Assembly (NCBI RefSeq): GCF_028649435.1
Contig: NZ_JAQSIN010000001.1
Length of the DNA stretch: 64,000 nt
Strand: one strand, 5' to 3'
DNA from: Curvibacter microcysteis
Lineage (GTDB): Bacteria; Pseudomonadota; Gammaproteobacteria; Burkholderiales; Burkholderiaceae_C
Part shown: in pieces, positions 34,489-43,987 of the stretch
Layout of the letters: each line of letters begins with the position of its first letter
Numbering within the stretch: position 1 is the first letter of the stretch
Notes under the pieces: model-generated
What the model was told of the DNA's origin: nothing
The model's input: only the letters and a program-made list of their open reading frames with translations
Databases searched by the model: none
Translations under genes and position numbers: made by a program

Positions 34489-35486
34489 TCCCGGTGACAG
34501 GCATGGTCCTGCATCTGGGTCAAATCGTTGAAGCTTTGGGCGGTGAACTGCACGGAGACCCCTCTGTGCCCATCGCCCGCATTGCCTCTTTGGAGTCGGC
34601 GCAGGCCGATGCCATCAGCTTTCTCAGCCACCCGCGTTACCAGCAACAGCTGGCCACGACGCAGGCGGCTTGCGTCATTGTGGCGCCGGCTTTTCGTGAG
34701 TCGGCTCAGGCGCGTGGCGCCTGCATCGTCACCGACCAACCTTATGCCTACTTTGCCAGCCTGACGCGCTGGTGGAAGCGGGTCACGCGGCCCGTTGATC
34801 CGCAGCGGGTGCATCCCAGTGCGGTCATCCATCCCGAGGCGGAGGTTGACCCAAGTGCTCGCATTGGCGCGCTCTGCGTGATTGAACGAGGCGCTCGCAT
34901 TGGTGCGGACACGGTGCTCCATTCGCGCATCACGGTGAGTGAAGGGTGCAGCATCGGCGATCGCTGCATCGTACATCCCGGTGTGGTGATTGGTGCCGAC
35001 GGCTTTGGTTTTGCACCCGTGGACGGCCGATGGGAGAAGATCGAGCAGTTGGGCGCGGTGCGTATCGGCAACGACGTGGAAATCGGTGCCAACACCTGCA
35101 TCGACCGAGGTGCGCTGGGTGACACCGTCATCGCCGATGGCGTCAAGCTCGACAATCTGATCCAGATCGGCCACAACGTGCGCATCGGTGAGCACACTGC
35201 GATGGCGGGCAATGCCGGCGTGGCGGGCAGCGCCACCATTGGCGCCCACTGCACGGTGGGCGGCGGTGCGGTGGTTCTGGGCCACCTGAGCCTGGCGGAC
35301 CATGTGCATGTGTCGGCCGCCTCGGTCGTGATGCGCTCCTTGCACAAGCCGGGCCAGTACACTGGCGTGTTTCCGTTGGACGAGAACCGCCAGTGGGAGA
35401 AGAACGCCGCCACGCTGAAGCAATTGCACAGCCTGCGCGAGCGCATCAAGGCGCTGGAAGCGGCCCAAACTGAACCCAATCCCTAA
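34485..35486 (+). CDS. lpxD: UDP-3-O-acyl-glucosamine N-acyltransferase LpxD
   Basis: Third step of lipid A synthesis: adds the N-linked hydroxyacyl chain to UDP-3-O-acyl-glucosamine. The 333 residues start with the uridine-binding domain (LHLGQIVEALGGEL) and then run as left-handed hexapeptide repeats (about 105-310: IGADT, IGDRC, IGADGFGFAP). HNVRIGEHTAMAGNAGVAGSATIG near 226-250 contains the catalytic His. The start could be the GTG at 34485, overlapping the skp stop, or the ATG at 34503 (MVLHLGQIVE); neither has a strong Shine-Dalgarno. I list the longer form. Confidence 0.95.
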   Translation: MIPVTGMVLHLGQIVEALGGELHGDPSVPIARIASLESAQADAISFLSHPRYQQQLATTQAACVIVAPAFRESAQARGACIVTDQPYAYFASLTRWWKRVTRPVDPQRVHPSAVIHPEAEVDPSARIGALCVIERGARIGADTVLHSRITVSEGCSIGDRCIVHPGVVIGADGFGFAPVDGRWEKIEQLGAVRIGNDVEIGANTCIDRGALGDTVIADGVKLDNLIQIGHNVRIGEHTAMAGNAGVAGSATIGAHCTVGGGAVVLGHLSLADHVHVSAASVVMRSLHKPGQYTGVFPLDENRQWEKNAATLKQLHSLRERIKALEAAQTEPNP

Positions 35487-35497
35487 AGAAGAACACC

Positions 35498-35938
35498 ATG
35501 TTGGACATTCACCAGATCCTCAAGCAACTGCCCCACCGTTATCCCATCCTGTTGGTGGACCGCGTGCTGTCGGTTGAAAAGGGCAAGACCATCAAGGCGC
35601 TGAAGAACGTCTCCATCAACGAACCTTACTTCGTGGGTCACTTTCCGCACCGCCCTGTGATGCCGGGTGTGCTCATGCTTGAAGCCATGGCGCAAGCCGC
35701 CGCCTTGCTGGCCTTTGACACCTTGGGCGTGACGCCAGACGACAAGACCGTGTACTACTTCGCAGGCATTGACGGCGCGCGTTTCAAGCGTCCGGTGGAG
35801 CCTGGCGATCAACTGATCATGGATGTGTCGCTGGAGCGCATGAAGGCGGGCATCTTCAAGTTCAAGGGTGTGACCCGCGTGGGCGATGAAGTGGCCTGCG
35901 AAGCCGAACTCATGTGCACGATGCGCACCATCGCCTGA
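35498..35938 (+). CDS. fabZ: 3-hydroxyacyl-ACP dehydratase FabZ
   Basis: Dehydrates 3-hydroxyacyl-ACP in fatty acid elongation and competes with LpxA for hydroxymyristoyl-ACP, which explains its place among the lpx genes. The 146-residue hotdog-fold protein has LPHRYPILLVDRVL (about 9-22), the catalytic-His motif GHFPHRPVMPGVLMLEAMAQAAALL (about 47-71, His51 with the Glu of LMLEAMAQ) and FKRPVEPGDQLIMDVSLER (about 97-115). Twelve bases after lpxD. Confidence 0.97.
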   Translation: MLDIHQILKQLPHRYPILLVDRVLSVEKGKTIKALKNVSINEPYFVGHFPHRPVMPGVLMLEAMAQAAALLAFDTLGVTPDDKTVYYFAGIDGARFKRPVEPGDQLIMDVSLERMKAGIFKFKGVTRVGDEVACEAELMCTMRTIA

Positions 35939-35958
35939 CCTGCAAGGGGAGCAAACCC

Positions 35959-36753
35959 ATGGCCCAAATTCACCCGACCGCCATCGTCGACCCCGCTGCC
36001 GAGCTGGACAGCTCGGTGACCGTGGGGGCGTACACCCTCATTGGCCCGAATGTGATCATCGGGGCCGGCACCACGGTGGGTCCCCATTGTGTGATCGAGG
36101 GCAACACCTCGATCGGCTGCGATAACCGCATCTTCCAGTTCAACTCGCTGGGCGCGATCCCGCAGGACAAGAAATACGACGATGAGCCCTGCGAGCTGAT
36201 CATTGGCGACCGCAACACCATCCGCGAGTTCTGCACTTTCAACATCGGCTCGCCGGGCGGCGGCGGTGTGACCCGCATTGGCAATGACAACTGGATCATG
36301 GCTTACGTGCACCTGGCGCACGATTGTCTGGTCGGCAACCACACCATCTTCGCCAACAACTCGCAGCTGGCGGGCCACGTGGTAGTGGGGGACTGGGCCA
36401 TTTTGGGGGGCTTCACCGTTGCCCACCAGTTTGTGCGCATTGGCGCCCACAGCATGACGGCCATGTGCTCGCTGTTGTTTGCCGATTTGCCGCCGTTTGT
36501 GATGTGCCAAGGCCAGCCGGCCGAAGCGCGCACCATGAACTTCGAGGGCCTGCGCCGTCGCGGTTTTTCAGCTGAGCGAGTGGCCGCTGTGCGGGCCATT
36601 CACAAGCTGCTGTACCGCAGCAACTTGGCGCTGGACGCGGCCTGTACCGAAATCTCCCGCCTCACCGAAAGCCACCCCGAAGCCGCCGCCGACGTGCAGA
36701 TGATGTTGGGTTTCCTGGAGCAGACGCCGCCCAACCGCGGCATTGTCCGTTGA
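35959..36753 (+). CDS. lpxA: UDP-N-acetylglucosamine acyltransferase LpxA
   Basis: First enzyme of lipid A synthesis: transfers a hydroxyacyl chain from ACP to the 3-OH of UDP-GlcNAc. The ATG at 35959 gives 264 residues. The left-handed beta helix of hexapeptide repeats begins IHPTAIVDPAAEL. The motif with catalytic His is MAYVHLAHDCLVGN (about 114-127), preceded by GDRNTIREFCTFNIG, and followed by a helical C-terminal domain from about 200 (FEGLRRRGFSAERVAAVR). Upstream in-frame codons to 35914 overlap fabZ. Confidence 0.97.
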   Translation: MAQIHPTAIVDPAAELDSSVTVGAYTLIGPNVIIGAGTTVGPHCVIEGNTSIGCDNRIFQFNSLGAIPQDKKYDDEPCELIIGDRNTIREFCTFNIGSPGGGGVTRIGNDNWIMAYVHLAHDCLVGNHTIFANNSQLAGHVVVGDWAILGGFTVAHQFVRIGAHSMTAMCSLLFADLPPFVMCQGQPAEARTMNFEGLRRRGFSAERVAAVRAIHKLLYRSNLALDAACTEISRLTESHPEAAADVQMMLGFLEQTPPNRGIVR

Positions 36754-36760
36754 CCCTCGC

Positions 36761-37915
36761 ATGACCATGGATCCGCGTTTCGCCATGGTGGCCGGCGAAG
36801 CGTCCGGTGACCTCTTGGCTGGCCTGTTGCTCGACGGCCTGAAGTCCCGTTGGCCCCATCTGGCCGCGCAAGGCATTGGCGGCCCCGCCATGGCCCAGCG
36901 TGGTTTTGAGGCCTGGTGGCCGCAGCACAAACTGGCCGTGCGGGGCTATGTGGAGGTGCTGCCGCACCTGCGTGAACTGTTGGCCATGCGCCGTGCTTTG
37001 GGGGATCGCCTGTTGGTGCAGCGCCCTGATGCATTCATTGGCGTGGATGCGCCGGACTTCAACTTTGACCTCGAAATTCGCTTGCGCGAGTCGGGAATCA
37101 AAACCGTTCACTTTGTCAGCCCCTCGTTTTGGGCCTGGCGCGCCAAGAAGGTCGAGAAGCTGCGCCGCGCCGCCGATGAGGTGCTGTGCATTTTCCCCTT
37201 TGAGCCGGCTTTGCTGGCCCAGCACGGCGTCCCTGCGACCTACGTGGGCCATCCGATAGCCTCGATGATCCCCATGCAACCGGACCGGCTGGCCGCACGG
37301 GCGCGACTGGGCCTGCCTGCCGAAGGCACTGTGGTGGCTTTGCTGCCTGGCAGTCGGCGCGCCGAGATTCGTTATCTGGCGCGGCGTTTCTTTGCCGCGG
37401 CGCGTTTGTTGCGCGCGGCGCGTCCTGGTTTGCACTTTGTCTTGCCGACATTGCCCGCTTTGCGAGCCGAGGTGCTGGCTGCGGCCCAGGCCGAAGGCTT
37501 GGATGTCAGCCCTGGTGGCTGCCTGACGCTGCTGGAGGGGCAGTCCCATGCTGCCTTGGCCGCCTGCGATGTGACCTTGATCGCCAGTGGCACGGCCACG
37601 CTGGAGGCTGCCTTGTTCAAGCGCCCGATGGTGATCGCCTACAACATGCCTTGGCTGAGCTGGCAAATCACGAAGGGCAAAAAGCTGCAGCCTTGGGTGG
37701 GCTTGCCCAACATCTTGGCGCAGGATTTTGTAGTGCCAGAGTTGCTGCAAGAGGCCGCCACGCCCGAGGCCTTGGCCGCTGCTGTGACGCACTGGCTGGA
37801 CCACCCCGATGAGGTGCAAGCTCTGGAGCAGACCTTCACGGGCCTGCATGAACAACTGCAGCGCGACACGGCTCGCCTGGCCACCGATGCGATCGAGAAA
37901 CTTCTTGTACGCTGA
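36761..37915 (+). CDS. lpxB: Lipid A disaccharide synthase LpxB
   Basis: GT19 glycosyltransferase that joins lipid X and UDP-2,3-diacylglucosamine into the lipid A disaccharide; peripheral inner-membrane enzyme. The ATG at 36761 (MTMDPRFAMVAGEASGDLLAG) gives 384 residues, near the family average, and is preferred to a TTG at 36743 inside the lpxA end. Motifs: VAGEASGDLL, VDAPDFNF near 97, VSPSFWAWR near 116, VGHPIASMIP (about 155-164), LLPGSRRAEI (about 189-198) and SGTATLEAALFKRPMVIAYNM near 268-288. Overlaps the likely rnhB start by 11 bases. Confidence 0.96.
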   Translation: MTMDPRFAMVAGEASGDLLAGLLLDGLKSRWPHLAAQGIGGPAMAQRGFEAWWPQHKLAVRGYVEVLPHLRELLAMRRALGDRLLVQRPDAFIGVDAPDFNFDLEIRLRESGIKTVHFVSPSFWAWRAKKVEKLRRAADEVLCIFPFEPALLAQHGVPATYVGHPIASMIPMQPDRLAARARLGLPAEGTVVALLPGSRRAEIRYLARRFFAAARLLRAARPGLHFVLPTLPALRAEVLAAAQAEGLDVSPGGCLTLLEGQSHAALAACDVTLIASGTATLEAALFKRPMVIAYNMPWLSWQITKGKKLQPWVGLPNILAQDFVVPELLQEAATPEALAAAVTHWLDHPDEVQALEQTFTGLHEQLQRDTARLATDAIEKLLVR

Positions 37916-38531
37916 ACAAGTCACCTTGAGTTGGGACCCGCCTGGCCTTCAGGCCGGGGTGGATGAGGCTGGGCGAGGGCCCTTGGCGGGCCCCGTGGTG
38001 GCCGCTGCTGTCATCTTGGACGAGCTGCGTCCCATCGCGGGCCTGGCTGACTCCAAAAAGCTCAGTGCGGCGCGGCGTGAAAAGCTGTTTGATGAGATCC
38101 GTGCCAAGGCCTTGTGCTGCTCGATTGCTGAGGCCAGCGTCGAAGAAATCGACCGCCTAAACATCCTGCAAGCCACTTTGCTGGCCATGCGACGGGCGGT
38201 GGAGGGCTTGCGCCTGAAGCCGGTCAAGGTGATGGTTGATGGCAACCAGCTGCCGCGCTTGGATGTTTTGGCCGAGGCGGTGGTCAAGGGCGATTCTTTG
38301 ATTCCCTCCATCTCGGCCGCCTCCATTCTGGCCAAGGTCCACCGGGATCGTTGGTGTGCTCAGATGCACGCTCAGTACCCCGACTACGGCTTTGCTGGTC
38401 ACAAGGGCTATGGCACGGCGGCCCACTTGGCGGCTTTGCGTGAGCATGGTCCTTGCCCTGAGCACCGCCGTACTTTTGCGCCTGTGCGCGAAGCTGAAGC
38501 CTTGCTGGCTGGGCGACAATGCAGCCTGTGA
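37905..38531 (+). CDS. rnhB: Ribonuclease HII
   Basis: Removes misincorporated ribonucleotides and RNA from DNA/RNA hybrids. About 208 residues from TTG 37905; GAG at 37895-37897 is a possible Shine-Dalgarno, and TTG 37926 or ATG 37887 are alternatives. The first active-site motif is AGVDEAGRGPLAGPVVAAA (Asp-Glu), then LADSKKLSAARRE, and the further acidic residues are in KVMVDGNQLP and SISAASILAKVHRD. The C-terminal YGFAGHKGYGTAAHLAALREHGPCPEHRRTF is typical. It overlaps lpxB upstream and the methyltransferase gene downstream (13 bases), so it is in an operon. Confidence 0.93.
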   Translation: MYAEQVTLSWDPPGLQAGVDEAGRGPLAGPVVAAAVILDELRPIAGLADSKKLSAARREKLFDEIRAKALCCSIAEASVEEIDRLNILQATLLAMRRAVEGLRLKPVKVMVDGNQLPRLDVLAEAVVKGDSLIPSISAASILAKVHRDRWCAQMHAQYPDYGFAGHKGYGTAAHLAALREHGPCPEHRRTFAPVREAEALLAGRQCSL

Positions 38532-39310
38532 CCTCATCCAACACCGACCCCGTCTCCATCACCTCGCGCGACAACCCTCAACTCAAGGAGTTGCGCCGCC
38601 TCTCGCAAGACAGCACCGCTTACCGCAAGCAGGGCCGTGTCTGGCTGGAGGGCGATCACCTCTGCCGCGCTGCTTTGCAGCGGGGCTTGCGACCTGCTCT
38701 TGGGGTGTACAGCGAATCGTTCTGGGCCCGTTCGGGTTGGGAATGGTCGGCACATGCCTTGCGCAACCTGGTGCTGCCCGATGCCCTGTTCAAGGAGTTG
38801 AGTGGTCTGGAGTCGCCTGCGCCGCTGGCCTTTGTGATCGAGTTGCCGGTGTTTGATGGGCCCCAAGCCGGTGTGCCGACCGTGGTGCTGGATCGGGTGC
38901 AGGATGCCGGCAATGTGGGCTCCATCTTGCGCAGCGCAGCGGCTTTTGGCTTTGCCCAGGTATTGGCACTGAAGGGGACGGCCGCCTTGTGGTCGCCCAA
39001 GGTGCTGCGGGCTGGCATGGGGGCGCATTTTGGTTTGCGCTTGCTTGAGGCACAGTCGGTGGAGGATCTCGATCGCTTGGACTTGCCCTTGATCGTCACC
39101 AGTTCCCATCAAGGGGCTTTGATCCATCAACAGACCTTGCCTTGGCCCTGTGCCTGGGCCATGGGCCATGAAGGGCAGGGTGTGGGCGAGGCCTTGATGG
39201 CCCGCGCGGCCTTGTCTGTGCGCATTGGGCAGCCGGGTGGGGAGGAGTCTTTGAACGTCGCCGCCGCGGCCGCCATTTGCTTGCATGCCTCTGCCGTGCA
39301 GGCGCATTAG
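38519..39310 (+). CDS. SpoU/TrmH-family RNA 2'-O-methyltransferase
   Basis: A 263-residue SPOUT-class methyltransferase. The N-terminal part (about 10-110) resembles the substrate-binding domain of the TrmH/RlmB family (SRDNPQLKELRRLSQDSTAYRKQGRVWLEGDH). The SPOUT core has the three family motifs: DRVQDAGNVGSILRSAAAFG (about 122-141), WAMGHEGQGV (about 214-223) and IGQPGGEESLNVAAAAAICL (about 234-253), which form the deep trefoil knot that binds SAM. The exact target (rRNA or tRNA) cannot be told. Its start overlaps rnhB; the stop is about 65 bases before the carA promoter. Confidence 0.9.
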   Translation: MQPVTSSNTDPVSITSRDNPQLKELRRLSQDSTAYRKQGRVWLEGDHLCRAALQRGLRPALGVYSESFWARSGWEWSAHALRNLVLPDALFKELSGLESPAPLAFVIELPVFDGPQAGVPTVVLDRVQDAGNVGSILRSAAAFGFAQVLALKGTAALWSPKVLRAGMGAHFGLRLLEAQSVEDLDRLDLPLIVTSSHQGALIHQQTLPWPCAWAMGHEGQGVGEALMARAALSVRIGQPGGEESLNVAAAAAICLHASAVQAH

Positions 39311-39374
39311 AAATTCTCATACCCGAAATCCGGGCGAAATTGTCATCTGAGCGTCAGCTTGGATGGCGATCGGC

Positions 39375-39380
39375 TATAAT
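39375..39380 (+). promoter_or_regulatory. Candidate carA promoter (-10 TATAAT)
   Basis: A perfect TATAAT lies in the 193-base gap before carA. No good -35 is seen at 16-18 bases; TTGTCA at 39340-39345 is too far (29). Transcription from here would give a leader of about 117 bases. The leader shows no obvious terminator or T-run. Confidence 0.4.
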
Positions 39381-39503
39381 GAGAGGCTTTCACGCAACAC
39401 CCGACGCCCTAGCGCATTCCAGCCATTCCCTCCAAAAGCACATCGACAGAGGCAACTCGTCGGAATCCGCTTGGGCGTACCCGTAACCAACTCGGAGAAC
39501 CCA

Positions 39504-40679
39504 GTGCTTTTGTCTCAACAGGGAAGCTTCCCGCCCGCCATCCTGGCGCTCGCAGACGGCACGGTCTTCTATGGCAACTCGATCGGAGCCGCTGGCTCCA
39601 CAGTCGGCGAAGTGGTGTTCAACACCGCCATCACCGGCTACCAAGAAATCCTCACTGACCCCAGCTACTGCCAGCAGATCGTGACCCTCACGTATCCGCA
39701 CATCGGTAACTACGGTGTCAACGAGGAAGACGTCGAGGCTGAGAAGATCCACGCCGCTGGCCTGATCATCAAAGACCTGCCCCTGCTGGCATCCAACTTC
39801 CGCATGTCGCTCACGCTGTCGGCCTACCTGCAGCGCGAAGGCACGGTGGCGATTGCCAACATCGACACCCGCAAACTGACCCGCCTGCTGCGCAGCAAGG
39901 GGGCACAGAACGGCGCCATCATTGGTTTGGCTGCCGGTCAAGAAGTCACGCCGGCCCTGGTGGCCCAGGCCGTGGCTGCTGCCCAGGGCGCACCGAACAT
40001 GGCCGGGCTGGACCTGGCCCGTGTGGTGACGGTGCCTGCGGCCTACGACTGGACCCAGACCGAGTGGAAGCTGGGCACGGGCTATGGCGTGCAAGCGGAG
40101 CCTAAGTTCCACGTGGTGGCTTATGACTTTGGCGTCAAGAAGAACATCTTGCGCATGCTGGCCGAGCGCGGCTGCAAGGTCACCGTGGTGCCTGCGCAGA
40201 CCCCCGCTGCCGATGTGTTGAAGTACCAACCCGACGGCATCTTCCTGTCCAACGGCCCGGGCGACCCGCAGCCTTGCGACTACGCCATCGCCGCGGCGGC
40301 TGAACTGATTGAAACCGGCATCCCGACCTTCGGCATTTGCCTGGGTCATCAGATCATGGCCTTGGCCTCGGGCGCCAAGACCTTCAAGATGAAGTTTGGC
40401 CACCACGGTGCCAACCACCCGGTCAAGGATCTGGACACCGGTCGCGTCAGCATCACCAGCCAGAACCACGGCTTCGCGGTGGACGAGAAGTCGCTGCCGG
40501 CCAACCTGCGCGCCACCCACGTCAGCCTGTTTGACGGCACGCTGCAAGGCCTGGCTCGCACCGACAAGCCGGCCTTCTGCTTCCAGGGTCACCCCGAAGC
40601 CTCGCCCGGTCCCCATGACATTTCCTACCTGTTCGATCGCTTCACGGCATTGATGGCCAAGGCCCAGGAGAACCAATAA
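39504..40679 (+). CDS. carA: Carbamoyl-phosphate synthase small subunit
   Basis: Glutamine amidotransferase subunit that passes ammonia to CarB for carbamoyl phosphate (arginine and pyrimidines). The start is GTG at 39504, six bases after GGAG, giving 391 residues, the family norm; an ORF extension to 39363 is ignored. N-terminal CPSase domain: FPPAILALADGTVFYG (about 8-23) and FNTAITGYQEILTDPSY. C-terminal class I GATase: LSNGPGDPQPCDY near 249, FGICLGHQIMALA with nucleophile Cys near 278, HHGANHPVKD, and HPEASPGPHD with the catalytic His-Glu. The stop and the carB ATG overlap as TAATG. Confidence 0.97.
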   Translation: MLLSQQGSFPPAILALADGTVFYGNSIGAAGSTVGEVVFNTAITGYQEILTDPSYCQQIVTLTYPHIGNYGVNEEDVEAEKIHAAGLIIKDLPLLASNFRMSLTLSAYLQREGTVAIANIDTRKLTRLLRSKGAQNGAIIGLAAGQEVTPALVAQAVAAAQGAPNMAGLDLARVVTVPAAYDWTQTEWKLGTGYGVQAEPKFHVVAYDFGVKKNILRMLAERGCKVTVVPAQTPAADVLKYQPDGIFLSNGPGDPQPCDYAIAAAAELIETGIPTFGICLGHQIMALASGAKTFKMKFGHHGANHPVKDLDTGRVSITSQNHGFAVDEKSLPANLRATHVSLFDGTLQGLARTDKPAFCFQGHPEASPGPHDISYLFDRFTALMAKAQENQ

Positions 40680-43600
40680 TGCCTAAGCGTTCAGACCTCA
40701 AAAGCATTCTCATCATCGGCGCCGGCCCGATCATCATCGGTCAGGCTTGTGAGTTCGACTACTCCGGCGTGCAGGCTTGCAAGGCCTTGCGCGAAGAGGG
40801 TTACAAGGTCATTTTGATCAACAGCAACCCCGCGACGATCATGACCGACCCGGCCACCGCCGACGTCACCTACATCGAGCCCATCACTTGGCAGACGGTC
40901 GAGAAGATCATCGCGAAGGAACGTCCCGACGCCATCCTGCCCACCATGGGTGGCCAGACCGCGTTGAACTGCGCGCTGGACCTGTGGCGCAACGGCGTGC
41001 TCGACAAGTACAAGGTCGAGCTGATCGGCGCCACGCCCGAGGCCATCGACAAGGCCGAAGACCGCCTGAAGTTCAAGGACGCCATGACCAAGATCGGTCT
41101 GGGCTCGGCACGCTCGGGCATTGCCCACAGCATGGACGAGGCTTGGGCGGTGCAAAAGTCGGTCGGCTTCCCCACCGTGATCCGCCCCAGCTTCACGCTG
41201 GGCGGCACCGGCGGCGGCATTGCCTACAACGCCGAAGAGTTCGAGATCATTTGCAAGCGCGGCCTGGAAGCTTCGCCGACCAATGAGCTGCTGATCGAAG
41301 AGTCGCTGCTGGGCTGGAAAGAGTACGAAATGGAAGTGGTTCGCGACAAGGCGGACAACTGCATCATCGTTTGCTCGATCGAAAACCTGGACCCCATGGG
41401 CGTGCACACCGGTGACTCCATCACCGTGGCGCCGGCCCAGACCTTGACCGACAAGGAATACCAGATCATGCGCAACGCCTCGCTGGCGGTGCTGCGTGAA
41501 ATCGGTGTCGACACCGGTGGCTCCAACGTGCAGTTCTCGGTCAACCCGAAGGACGGCCGCATGATCGTCATCGAAATGAATCCGCGTGTCTCGCGCTCTT
41601 CGGCACTGGCTTCCAAGGCGACCGGCTTCCCGATCGCCAAGGTCGCGGCCAAGCTGGCCGTGGGCTACACCCTGGACGAGCTCCGCAACGACATCACGGG
41701 TGGCGCTACGCCCGCCAGCTTCGAGCCCAGCATCGACTACGTGGTCACCAAGATCCCGCGTTTTGCCTTCGAGAAGTTCCCCACCGCCGACAGCCGCCTG
41801 ACCACCCAAATGAAGTCGGTTGGCGAGGTGATGGCCATGGGCCGTACTTTCCAAGAGTCCTTCCAGAAAGCCCTGCGTGGCCTGGAAGTCGGCGTCGATG
41901 GCATGAACGAAAAAACCCAGGACCGCGAAGTGCTCGAGAAGGAACTGGGCGAGCCCGGTCCCGAGCGCATCTGGTACGTGGGTGACGCGTTTGCCATGGG
42001 CCTGTCGGTGGATGAGGTGTTCGACCTCACCAAGATCGATCGTTGGTTCTTGGTGCAGATCGAAGAGATCGTCAAGATCGAACTCGAACTCGATCAACTC
42101 GCCGCCGACAAGGGCGACGCCGCGCTGGCCAGCCTGGACGCCGGCACCTTGCGCACGCTCAAGAAGAAGGGCTTCTCGGACCGCCGTCTGGCGAAGCTGC
42201 TGAAGGTCAATGAGAAGGCCGTACGCGATGCGCGCCGTGCCCTGAGCGTGCGTCCGGTCTACAAGCGCGTGGACACCTGCGCTGCCGAGTTCGCCACCAA
42301 CACCGCCTACATGTACTCCACGTACGAAGACGAGTGCGAAGCCGAACCGACCGACAAGAAGAAGATCATGGTGCTCGGCGGTGGTCCGAACCGCATCGGT
42401 CAAGGCATTGAGTTTGACTACTGCTGCGTGCACGCGGCATTGGCCATGCGCGAAGACGGTTACGAGACCATCATGGTCAACTGCAACCCTGAGACCGTCT
42501 CCACCGACTACGACACCTCGGATCGCCTGTACTTTGAGCCGCTGACGCTCGAAGACGTGCTCGAGATCGTCGACAAAGAAAAGCCGGTGGGCGTGATCGT
42601 CCAGTACGGTGGCCAAACTCCCTTGAAGCTGGCCCTGGGCCTGGAAGCCGAGGGCGTGCCAATCATCGGCACCAGCCCCGACATGATCGATGCTGCGGAA
42701 GACCGTGAGCGCTTCCAAAAGCTGCTGCAAGACCTGGGTCTGCGTCAGCCGCCGAACGCCACCGCCCGCACCGAGTCCGAAGCCCTGGAAAAGGCTGCCG
42801 CCTTGGGTTACCCCCTGGTGGTGCGCCCCAGCTACGTGCTGGGTGGCCGCGCGATGGAAATCGTGCACGAGCAACGTGATCTGGAGCGCTACATGCGTGA
42901 AGCGGTCAAGGTGAGCAACGACTCGCCCGTGCTGCTGGACCGTTTCCTGAACGACGCCATCGAATGCGACGTGGACTGCCTGCGCGACCCTGAAGGCAAG
43001 ACCTTCATCGGCGGCGTGATGGAGCACATCGAGCAAGCCGGCGTGCACAGCGGTGACTCTGCCTGCTCGCTGCCGCCCTACAGCCTGAGCGCTGAAACGG
43101 TGACCGAGATCAAGCGCCAAAGTGCTGCCATGGCGGCCTCCTTGAATGTGGTGGGCTTGATGAACGTGCAGTTCGCCATCCAGCACATCGACGGCAAGGA
43201 CGTGATCTACGTGCTCGAAGTCAACCCGCGTGCTTCGCGCACGGTGCCCTTCGTGTCCAAGGCCACGGGCATTCAATTGGCCAAGGTGGCGGCTCGCTGC
43301 ATGGCTGGCCAGACCCTGGCCTCGCAAGGCATCACCACCGAAGTCACCCCGCCGTACTTCAGCGTCAAGGAAGCCGTGTTCCCGTTCGTGAAGTTCCCGG
43401 GCGTGGACACCATCCTCGGCCCAGAAATGAAGTCGACCGGTGAAGTCATGGGCGTGGGCAAGACCTTTGGTGAAGCCTTCGTGAAGAGCCAACTGGGCGC
43501 CGGCACCAAGCTGCCGCGTTCGGGCAAGGCTTTCCTGACGGTGAAGAACAACGACAAGGCGCGCGCTGTCGAAGTGGCGCGTCAACTCGTGGCCCAAGGT

Positions 43601-43927
43601 TTTGAGTTGGTGGCCACCAAGGGCACGGCTGCCGCCATCACGGCCGCTGGCATTGCTTGCGTGACGGTCAACAAGGTCACCGAAGGCCGCCCGCACATCG
43701 TGGACATGATCAAGAACAACGAGATTGCCTTGGTCATCAACACGGTCGAAGAGCGCCGCAACGCCATTGCTGACTCGCGTCAGATCCGCACCAGCTCGCT
43801 GCTGGCGCGTGTCACCACCTTCACCACCATCGCTGGTGCTGAAGCCGCAGTGGAAGGCATGAAGTACATGGACAACCTGGACGTGTACTCGGTGCAGGAA
43901 CTGCACGCCCAATTGCAGGCCTCCTGA
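40679..43927 (+). CDS. carB: Carbamoyl-phosphate synthase large subunit
   Basis: Makes carbamoyl phosphate from bicarbonate, ammonia and two ATP. The 1082 residues show the internal duplication of the family. The first ATP-grasp half opens IGAGPIIIGQACEFDYSG (about 14-31) with FTLGGTGGG near 171-179; the second opens LGGGPNRIGQGIEFDYCC (about 565-582) with SYVLGGRAMEIVH near 718-730. The C-terminal MGS-like allosteric domain (about 945-1075) has ATKGTAAAITAAGI and INTVEERRNAIADSRQIR; this is where UMP and ornithine act in E. coli. One base overlaps carA. Confidence 0.98.
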   Translation: MPKRSDLKSILIIGAGPIIIGQACEFDYSGVQACKALREEGYKVILINSNPATIMTDPATADVTYIEPITWQTVEKIIAKERPDAILPTMGGQTALNCALDLWRNGVLDKYKVELIGATPEAIDKAEDRLKFKDAMTKIGLGSARSGIAHSMDEAWAVQKSVGFPTVIRPSFTLGGTGGGIAYNAEEFEIICKRGLEASPTNELLIEESLLGWKEYEMEVVRDKADNCIIVCSIENLDPMGVHTGDSITVAPAQTLTDKEYQIMRNASLAVLREIGVDTGGSNVQFSVNPKDGRMIVIEMNPRVSRSSALASKATGFPIAKVAAKLAVGYTLDELRNDITGGATPASFEPSIDYVVTKIPRFAFEKFPTADSRLTTQMKSVGEVMAMGRTFQESFQKALRGLEVGVDGMNEKTQDREVLEKELGEPGPERIWYVGDAFAMGLSVDEVFDLTKIDRWFLVQIEEIVKIELELDQLAADKGDAALASLDAGTLRTLKKKGFSDRRLAKLLKVNEKAVRDARRALSVRPVYKRVDTCAAEFATNTAYMYSTYEDECEAEPTDKKKIMVLGGGPNRIGQGIEFDYCCVHAALAMREDGYETIMVNCNPETVSTDYDTSDRLYFEPLTLEDVLEIVDKEKPVGVIVQYGGQTPLKLALGLEAEGVPIIGTSPDMIDAAEDRERFQKLLQDLGLRQPPNATARTESEALEKAAALGYPLVVRPSYVLGGRAMEIVHEQRDLERYMREAVKVSNDSPVLLDRFLNDAIECDVDCLRDPEGKTFIGGVMEHIEQAGVHSGDSACSLPPYSLSAETVTEIKRQSAAMAASLNVVGLMNVQFAIQHIDGKDVIYVLEVNPRASRTVPFVSKATGIQLAKVAARCMAGQTLASQGITTEVTPPYFSVKEAVFPFVKFPGVDTILGPEMKSTGEVMGVGKTFGEAFVKSQLGAGTKLPRSGKAFLTVKNNDKARAVEVARQLVAQGFELVATKGTAAAITAAGIACVTVNKVTEGRPHIVDMIKNNEIALVINTVEERRNAIADSRQIRTSSLLARVTTFTTIAGAEAAVEGMKYMDNLDVYSVQELHAQLQAS

Positions 43928-43987
43928 GCGCCCTGGACGGTGGGGCAAGCCGTGTGAATCACGGCATAATCCACCGCTGAATGAAAC

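Noticed and set aside
39340..39380. Complete sigma-70 promoter using TTGTCA and TATAAT before carA
   Set aside because: Spacing is 29 bases, too long; only the -10 is kept as a candidate.
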